Below, piece after piece: positions 57,887-64,000 of a stretch of 64,000 nt of DNA; within the stretch, counting starts at the first letter, position 1; every line of letters starts with the position of its first letter. The DNA comes from Alisma plantago-aquatica (taxonomy: Eukaryota; Streptophyta; Magnoliopsida; Alismatales; Alismataceae). The stretch spans positions 563,741,906 to 563,805,905 of the forward strand of contig OY856410.1 in the NCBI GenBank assembly GCA_963693085.1. Reading direction: 5' to 3'. The notes below the pieces were generated by a model, which searched no databases, was not told where the DNA came from, and saw only the letters and a program-made list of their open reading frames with translations. The position numbers and the translations under genes were made by a program.

Positions 57887-58638
57887 CTTCCACACATATA
57901 AACCAAAGTACTATCATCTGCAAACTCGCCAATGGACAACTCCTCCAGTTGACCAGCGCTCCTGTCCACAGCCTCATACGACATTTTCCTAAGATCAGAT
58001 TTTTTATAGCCGTAACCTATGTATTCAGTATTGGTGAAATCCACGACGCGCCAGACACGAGGATCATGTGCTAGCTGCCACCAATGGCGGCAGACGGCCT
58101 GTGCCGAGCAGAGCACTTCTGCCGGCCCAATCTTCTGGAAGATCAACGACAAGGCATCCCACGGCATTCCCGCCCAATCCCCTGTAACCGGTTTCTCCTT
58201 CCCTAATGGCGTCCCTGCTTTGCCCTTGCATTTCCTCACTCTACCAAACCTGCCCCGACCCCCACCTTTTCCACTTTCTCTGCCGCCACCGCCTTCTGCT
58301 ACTCCTGCTAGTTGTTTCCCTCCCCCACCGCCGCCCTTTCCTTCATGGTTACGCCACCCCGTCCATCCTCGTCGCCAGCTGCCACGCCGCCGTTTGACAA
58401 CGGGGACTCTATATCGCTCAAGATCCGCGAGCGAAATTCTTAAGACCCTGACGCCGTTGATCAGTTCGATCTCCGGAGTTTGCATTTGGGAAGTGCCTGC
58501 TGTAGCGCCTAGGATTTCCCTTTCCGTGAGTCTGGGAACGCACGACGAAGTATGGAGGGGAGATGGGCGGACGTCTAAAATTTGAGAATGTCTGCCATCA
58601 ACCGTGCCTTGCCGGCGCCCGATGCCAACACCTGGCAT
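57887..58638 (-). CDS. F-box/LRR protein, 5' coding exon (SKIP19/FBL23-like)
   Basis: Encodes residues 1-250 plus two bases of codon 251. Residues about 153-200 form an F-box: WAGMPWDALSLIFQKI followed by AQAVCRHWWQLAHDPRVW, matching the L.W.LP.D....I....G..E.L..A..VC..W......P..W pattern of the SKIP19 subfamily, which docks on SKP1/ASK. The start of the LRR follows (AVDRSAGQLEELSI, LVYMCGR). The first 150 residues are unusual: a Lys/Arg/Gly-rich segment at about 82-142 with GGGGGG runs, not typical of the roughly 300-residue family. The ATG at 58638 is preceded by an in-frame TAG about 20 bases upstream, which supports the start unless a further 5' exon exists. The exon ends at GGAAG|GTGATT, a canonical donor. 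Joined to the 3' exon the protein has 416 residues. The GC-rich antisense frame at 58019-58585 is a shadow. Confidence 0.85.
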
Positions 58639-58930
58639 GAAGTGATTATATCGATACTACAACACGGTGTTCGGGATTAGTCTTGCAATTTTTAACTACT
58701 ATATATTATATTAGACATAAACTCGTACTATTCACTGATGTCTCAGTATACTGCAATGAATAATTTATAAGTTAAACTTAAAAAAAATCAATAAATATAT
58801 ACAATACATATAATAATAGACATTCTAATACATAGAAGGTCCGTTATGTAATTTCAAAATATAATGGAGAATTGTATGTAATTTCAAAATATAATGGAGA
58901 ATTGCATGCAACCCCCTTAGTACTAAAATG
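58639..58930 (-). promoter_or_regulatory. Probable proximal promoter/5' UTR of the F-box gene, repeat-derived
   Basis: Upstream of the ATG the minus strand reads about 50 bases of unique-looking leader, then a TATATA-rich segment at about 58696-58712 that could act as a TATA box. It then enters repeat sequence shared with the array beyond. No transcription start can be fixed from sequence. Confidence 0.35.
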
Positions 58931-60775
58931 GCCAGACGTCTAAAATTTGAGAATGTCTGTCATCAACCGTGCCTTGCCAGCGCCCAATGCCAACACGCGG
59001 CATGATATTGTAAGTGAATTCTATACTACATAATACACGGCTTTCGAGATTAGTCTTGTAATTTTTAGCTACTATATTATACTAGACATAAACTCGTGCT
59101 ATGCACGGTTGTCTTAGTATACTGCAATGAGTAATTTATAAGTTGAATTTTAAGAAAAGAAGATTCAATAAATATGTACAATACATATAATAATAGGCAT
59201 TCTCATACACACAAGGACCATTATGTAATTTTAAAATATAATAGAAAAAATTGGATGCAACCCCCTCAGTGGGCTTATAGTATAGATGAGTCTCGTAATA
59301 TAATATATAATTTTAAAAATTAAAGAGAAAAGTGTGGTGTACACAAACATGGACCATTATGCAATTTCAAAAAGTAATGGAGACAATTGTATACAACCCC
59401 TCTATGGCTTTCTAATATAGTTTATATGAGTCTCCGAAAAAAATGTAGTGTATACACAGGGACCATTGTGTAATTTTAAAAAATAATAGAGAAAAATACA
59501 TGCAACCCTCGCCGCGGTATTTTTTATATAGTATAGATGAGTCTCCTAATGTAATATATAACTTAAAATATTTAAAGAGAAAAGTGTGGTGTACACACAT
59601 AGACCATTATATAATTTCAAAAAATAATAGAGAAAATTACATGCAACCCTGCGGGCTTTGTTATATAGTACAAATGAGTCTCCTAATATACTATATAATT
59701 TAAAATATATAAACAAAAAGTGTAGCGTACACACATGGTCCATTATGTAATTTCAAAAAATAATAGAGAAAATTACATGCAGCCCCCTTCCACGGACTTT
59801 CTTATATAGTATAGATGAGTCTCATAATATAATATATAATTTAAAATATTTAAAGAAAAAGTATGGTGTACACACACATGAACCATTATGTAATTTTAAA
59901 AAAATAATGGAGAAAATTGAATGCAGCCCCCTCTACAGGCTTTTATATAGTATAGATGAGTCTTCTAATATAATATATAATTTTAAAAAAAAATAAAGAG
60001 AAAGGTGTGGTGTAGACACATAGGAACCATTATGTAATTTTAAAAAATAATGGAGAAAATTGCATACAATCCCTCAGCATCCTCTCTTATATAGATTAGT
60101 CTACTAATATAATATATAATTTAAAAAAATTAAAGAGAAAAGTGTGATGTCCACACACATGGACCATTATGTAATTTCAAAAAAATAGAGAAAATTGAAT
60201 GAACCCCTTCCATGGGACTTCTTATATACTATAGATGAGTCTCCTAATATAATATATAATCTAAAAAATTTAAAGAGAAACGTTCGGTATACACACATAG
60301 GGACCATTGTGTAATTTTAAAAAATAATAGAGTAAATTGCATGTAACCCCTCTGTGAGCTTTCTTATATAGTATAGATGAGTCTCCTAATATAATATATA
60401 ATTTTAAAAAATGTGTGTTATACACACACAAGGATCATTATGTAATTTCAAAAATTAATAGAGAAAATGGAATGTGACCCGCTACGCGGGATTTCTTATA
60501 TAGTATAGATGAGTCTCCTAATATAATATATAGTTTAAAATTTTTAAAGAGAAAGGTATGGACATGGACCATCAGGTAATTTCAAAAAATAATGGAGAAA
60601 ATTGCATGCAACCTCTGAGTGGCTTTCTTATATAGTATAGATGAATCTCCTAATATAATATATAACTTAAAAAATTTAAAGAGAAAAGTGTGGTGTATAC
60701 ACACAGGGACCATTATGTAATTTTAAAAAATAATGGAGAAAATTGAATGCTTCTCCTTATATCATATATAATTAT
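58690..60775 (-). repeat. Tandem array A upstream of the F-box gene, Helitron-like motifs
   Basis: Units of roughly 110-155 bases repeat more than a dozen times. Each carries, on the minus strand, TCTATACTATATAAGAAAG, a pyrimidine/AT middle part, GGTCC near a TGTGTACACCAC phrase, and TTATATATTATATTAGGAGAC. At 59106-59082 the minus strand has a short hairpin GTGCATAGCAC followed after 10 bases by CTAG and a T, which fits the 3' end of a Helitron. TC-initial repeats fit Helitron 5' ends. The Helitron reading is inference. Confidence 0.6.
58931..59003 (-). pseudogene. Duplicated first 24 codons of the F-box gene
   Basis: On the minus strand an ATG at 59003 opens a frame reading MPRVGIGRWQGTVDDRHSQI and then LDVW. 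This is the same as the F-box N-terminus (MPGVGIGRRQGTVDGRHSQI then LDVR) apart from four changes. It lies about 365 bases upstream of the genuine start and is followed by repeat DNA, so it is a dead 5' copy. Both copies share their upstream repeat sequence, so gene start and promoter were duplicated together. Confidence 0.85.
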
Positions 60776-61830
60776 AAAAAGAAAAAAATAATTTAGTGTA
60801 CACACAGGGAACTGCATGTAATTTCAAAAAATGTTGGGAAAATTGCTTTAGTAATCCTAAACAGCTTGTTATATATAGTATAAAATTGCTTTAGTACTTC
60901 TCGACGACTTATTATATAAAAGTATAGATAGTTTACTATACACACAGGGACCTGCATGAAATTTCAAAAAATGTTGGAAAAAAATTATAGTAAAAAACTA
61001 CTTTAGTAATCCTGAACGGCATGTTATATATAATATAGATAGTTTAGTGTACACACAGGGACCTTTTGTGTAATTTCAAAAAATGCTGAAAAAATTTGCT
61101 TTAGTGATCTAAAATAGCTTGTTATATGTAGTATAAATATCATATATAATTATAAAAAGAAAAAAAAGTTAGTGTACACACAGGGACCTGTGTATAATTT
61201 CAAAAATGTTGGAAAAATTACTTTAGTAATCATGAACGACATGTTATATATAAAAAATTACTTCAGTAATCTTGAATGGCTTGTTATTTATAGTATAGAT
61301 AGCTAGTGCACACACAGGGACTTTCTGTAATTTCAAAAAATGTTGGAAAAAAATATAGTAAAAAATTGCTTTAGCAATCATGAACGGCTTGTTATATTTA
61401 GTATAGATAGTTTAGTATACACAGAGGGACCTTTGTGTAATTTTAGAAAATGTTGGAAAAAGTTCCTTTAGTAACCCTGAATGTTTATAATAAAAAATTG
61501 CTCTAGTAATCCTGAACGGCTTGTTATATATAGTATAGATAGTTTAGTGTACACACAAGGACCTGTGTGTAATTTTAGAAAATGTTGGAAAAATTGCTTT
61601 AGTAATCCTGAATGGCTTGTTATATATAGTGTTGGACAAAATTGCTTTAGTAATCCTGAAGGTTTATAGTAAAAAAAATTACTTTAGTAATCCTGAACGA
61701 CTTATTATATATAGTATGGATAGTTTAGTGTACCCACAGGGCCTCCGTGTAATTTCAGAAAATGTTGGAAAATTTTGCTTTAGTAATCATGAACCACTTG
61801 TTATATATATACAGATAATATAGGCTATTC
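60776..61830 (-). repeat. Tandem array B, variant units
   Basis: About ten units of roughly 95-130 bases share TTTAGTGTACACACAGGGACC, a TGTAATTTCAAAAAATGTTGG phrase shortened in places, and TTGCTTTAGTAATCCTGAAC near GGCTTGTTATATATAGTATA. They resemble array A in layout but differ in sequence. Short open frames in this array are repeat artefacts. Confidence 0.75.
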
Positions 61831-62027
61831 TGGATTAGTCTTGTAATTTTGCTATATTTTTACTAATTACAAAGACATCCTTTTTAAATATTATGGGAGT
61901 ACACTAAAAAATTGTAACGACAGTCATCATTATCTGCATCATGTAGGCAGTTTATTCAAAGAGTTGTGGACAGTCGACATTATCTTTGCATTGTACACTT
62001 CGATACAGATCGTTTGGGATTAGTTTT
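61831..62027. other. Spacer between array B and gypsy-type LTR
   Basis: Contains two copies of a phrase like GACAGTCATCATTATCTGCAT / GGACAGTCGACATTATCTTTGC about 50 bases apart. There is no gene. Confidence 0.4.
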
Positions 62028-64000
62028 TGTAACACCCCTATCCTGGGTTTTGGGATAACCATGTTTGTTTTGCTTAAGAAAGTTGTTTATAACTTTAATA
62101 TAATCCTTTGAGGTGTGTTAATAACATGTGACACACATATGTTTTAAGTTTGGTCCCGTTTGAATAATATTTAGCAATGTTTGTTTATTTTGGACCAGAG
62201 TGCAATTTACCCAAGATAAGGGGTTATCTTGCAATATGACACATGTTTAGTGCGCCCTTAGTGCTTTAGCATCATAAGGAGAGGATGATGCTATGGGGCG
62301 CCTTGTGGAGAGCTTAAGTTTCAAGTTGAGCCTGTGTGGATGATGCTTGTGCTTTATGTGCTAGTTTTGATGTAAATTTTAATTTACCCAAAGTAAGGCG
62401 TTAACATGCAAATTACCATCTCTAGAGTGTCCCTTCTCTCTCTTAGCATCATCAAGAGGAGAGAGAAATGAGGGGGTTCCTTGTTTGAGTCTTAATACAG
62501 TGATAGCACTTTTGGTGGTGAAAGAACCAAAGAATATTGAGTATCTTGAACCCTAGATATCGAGTTATGAAGAGAATATGGGAGTGTCTATTGGTTTAGA
62601 AACCATAGAGGAGGTCCCATATATGTTTATAAACTTTTTGGAAGTATTCATATCGGACTAAGCACCTCAAGTAGGTGAAGCATAACAGTTTAGATGTTCC
62701 TTGCAAAAGTTGTATCGGTTTGCATATAAAGTAATATTGGGTTGTGATATCTTATCAATAAAGCTACCCAATGGTCGATATCCCATCCTTGAATTATCCA
62801 AAGATTTTTGCATGACGAGATGATTATGGTTGCATGGTGCCACCATGCATGGACACGTGTCACCTAGTTACATATGGTGATGACACCTCTCATGTAGTCT
62901 CTCTCATGAGCCTCAACTATATAAGCCTCTCTTTTTCACCTACTAGTGAACATTTAGATCCCTCCCTTGGTGGACAACCCTAGGATCTTAAGCATCAAGA
63001 GGAAGGTTGAGCACTTGTCTAAGGTGATGTCATGATCATCTTCAACCTTGGATAATTATGTGTACTGGATCATAATTCTTTCTTTCTTTTTTTCTTCACC
63101 AAGTTTCTAACTATGATACCTTCTTCTTGATGGAGGTCAAGCTATAGACGAATCTTAGACCTTTGAATAGGTCATCTTCAACCTTGGGAACGTGGAGCTT
63201 TGAAGCTTGGAGCGCTAGTGGTGATCTTGATGTGGGTTATATAACTCTACTTCAATTCTATTGTTATTCACTTTCAATTGTACAATACTTGGTGATTCCT
63301 TCTCAATTTCGATTTTCCTTGATTAAATAATGAATCTACGAGATTTAATGGATATATGGGTTTGTTGCCCATGAACTAGAGTGTTAATGGATGAAGTTTT
63401 GGAGCTTCAAGATGATAGAATCGATATCACCCTAAGCACCTCTAATCGATATTACTTTGAAGCACCTCTAAACTGATATCACATTGAAGCACCTCAAGAC
63501 CGATATCACCTTAAGCACCTCAAAACTGATATCACTTTAATGTGCCATGGGCAACACAAGTGATAGTGTCATGATAGATACACAAAATGATAGTGAGGCC
63601 AAAACCCTAGAGCATGGTGTGGCCGATACACCAAGCGAGGTGAAGATGTTACACCCAAGAGAGATAAAGATGTTACACCTAAGTGAGGTGAAGATGTTAT
63701 ACTAAAGTGAGGTAAAGGCGGTACACTAAAGTATGGTGAAGGTGATAAACCAAAAGATAAGTGAGGTTGGTACCTTGATGAGTGAGGGTGTGAGGGAGAT
63801 GATGATGCCTAACCCAATATCATCCAACCCTAACCCTAGAACTCGATACACCCCCTAACACGATACCAAGACATACCTAATCTTGAGTAGTGGAATACCA
63901 AATAGGGCTTCAATCCCTATCTAATTTGGTAATTTCCACTCCCCAGACCACGTGTGGTTGAGACTCAATTTTTGGGAACCCTAGTTAGTCCTACACCCTT
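62028..64000 (+). repeat. Gypsy-type LTR, cut by the window end
   Basis: Starts TGTAACACCCCTATCCTGGG, the typical opening of a plant gypsy LTR. Its first several hundred bases match (plus strand) the minus-strand LTR at 8859 downward: TGTAAGACCCCTGACC, then shared phrases such as GTGCTAGTTTTG and TTACCCAAAGTA. It is therefore a related family member in the opposite orientation. Distal parts carry two short tandem arrays (63421-63540, units of about 29 bases with GATATCAC and AGCACCTC; 63636-63755, units of about 27 bases with GAGGTGAAGATGTTACAC). No coding sequence is present up to the window edge. Confidence 0.7.

Noticed and set aside
58019..58585. 188-codon plus-strand frame opposite the first F-box exon
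   Set aside because: It mirrors GC-rich codons of a recognisable F-box frame, is Pro/Ser-rich low complexity, and has no domain.
11886..58638. Two separate F-box genes, one at each side
   Set aside because: The left piece lacks an F-box and a start codon (it opens through an acceptor site); the right piece lacks most LRRs and ends at a donor. Phase and order fit one protein.
58690..61830. CRISPR-like array
   Set aside because: The repeats are long, AT-rich, contiguous and variable, without unique spacers, and the genome is that of a plant.

Overview
The window looks like nuclear DNA of a flowering plant with a repeat-rich genome. It contains plant-type Ty1/copia, Ty3/gypsy, L1, RTE, hAT, PIF/Harbinger and possibly Helitron sequences, and one host gene of a plant F-box family. 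No bacterial-style gene packing, rRNA or tRNA gene was seen. The species cannot be named from this sequence.

The only host gene I can support is on the minus strand. It encodes an F-box/leucine-rich-repeat protein of the SKIP19/FBL23 type. Its 5' coding exon (58638-57887) and 3' coding exon (12384-11886) lie about 45.5 kb apart. The donor and acceptor sites are canonical and complementary in phase (2+1), and the joined frame reads continuously through the LRR region to give 416 residues. Almost everything between 12385 and 57886 is therefore read as one intron built from successive transposon insertions.

Layout. 1-2120: undated LTR-type repeats. 2136-8859: a minus-strand gypsy-type element with long LTRs and a decayed gag but no pol. 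8860-11885: the 3' flank of the host gene, with a hAT-like MITE. 11886-12384: last F-box exon. 12385-57886: the intron. Along the intron lie copia element 1 (13161-17502; pol but no gag; LTRs 150/151 identical); LARD-1 (18624-21359); a hairpin MITE and a long palindrome (21447-21961); an L1 ORF1 relic (about 22600-24115); a TTA-flanked PIF/Harbinger-like MITE (25206-26081) inside a low-complexity array; an RTE LINE tail (26597-27074); LARD-2 (27075-36584), itself interrupted by a hAT-like MITE (27688-28397) and by copia element 2 (29011-34263); a decayed hAT transposase gene (39429-36897) with another hAT-like MITE upstream (39614-40706); a gag-only LTR element of TR-GAG type (41934-49010); copia relics split by LARD-3 (51429-53895); and a hAT-like element carrying an RTE relic (56080-57276). 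57887-58638: first F-box exon. 58640-61830: a tandem array in the promoter position with Helitron-like end motifs and a second copy of the gene's first codons. 62028-64000: a gypsy-type LTR, cut by the window edge.

Most elements are defined here by both ends: matching LTRs, a PBS resembling the initiator-Met tRNA 3' end, a polypurine tract, and target-site duplications read directly (ATGAG, TAATG, AGGTC, CTTCC for LTR elements; ATTTCGAT, GCTAATAT, TTTACAAA/G for hAT-like; TTA for Harbinger-like). Nesting and LTR divergence order the events. LARD-1 and LARD-2 are oldest (LTRs about 90% alike by eye). LARD-3 is intermediate (about 95%). The TR-GAG element is younger (about 98-99%). The two copia elements are youngest, with almost no LTR differences.
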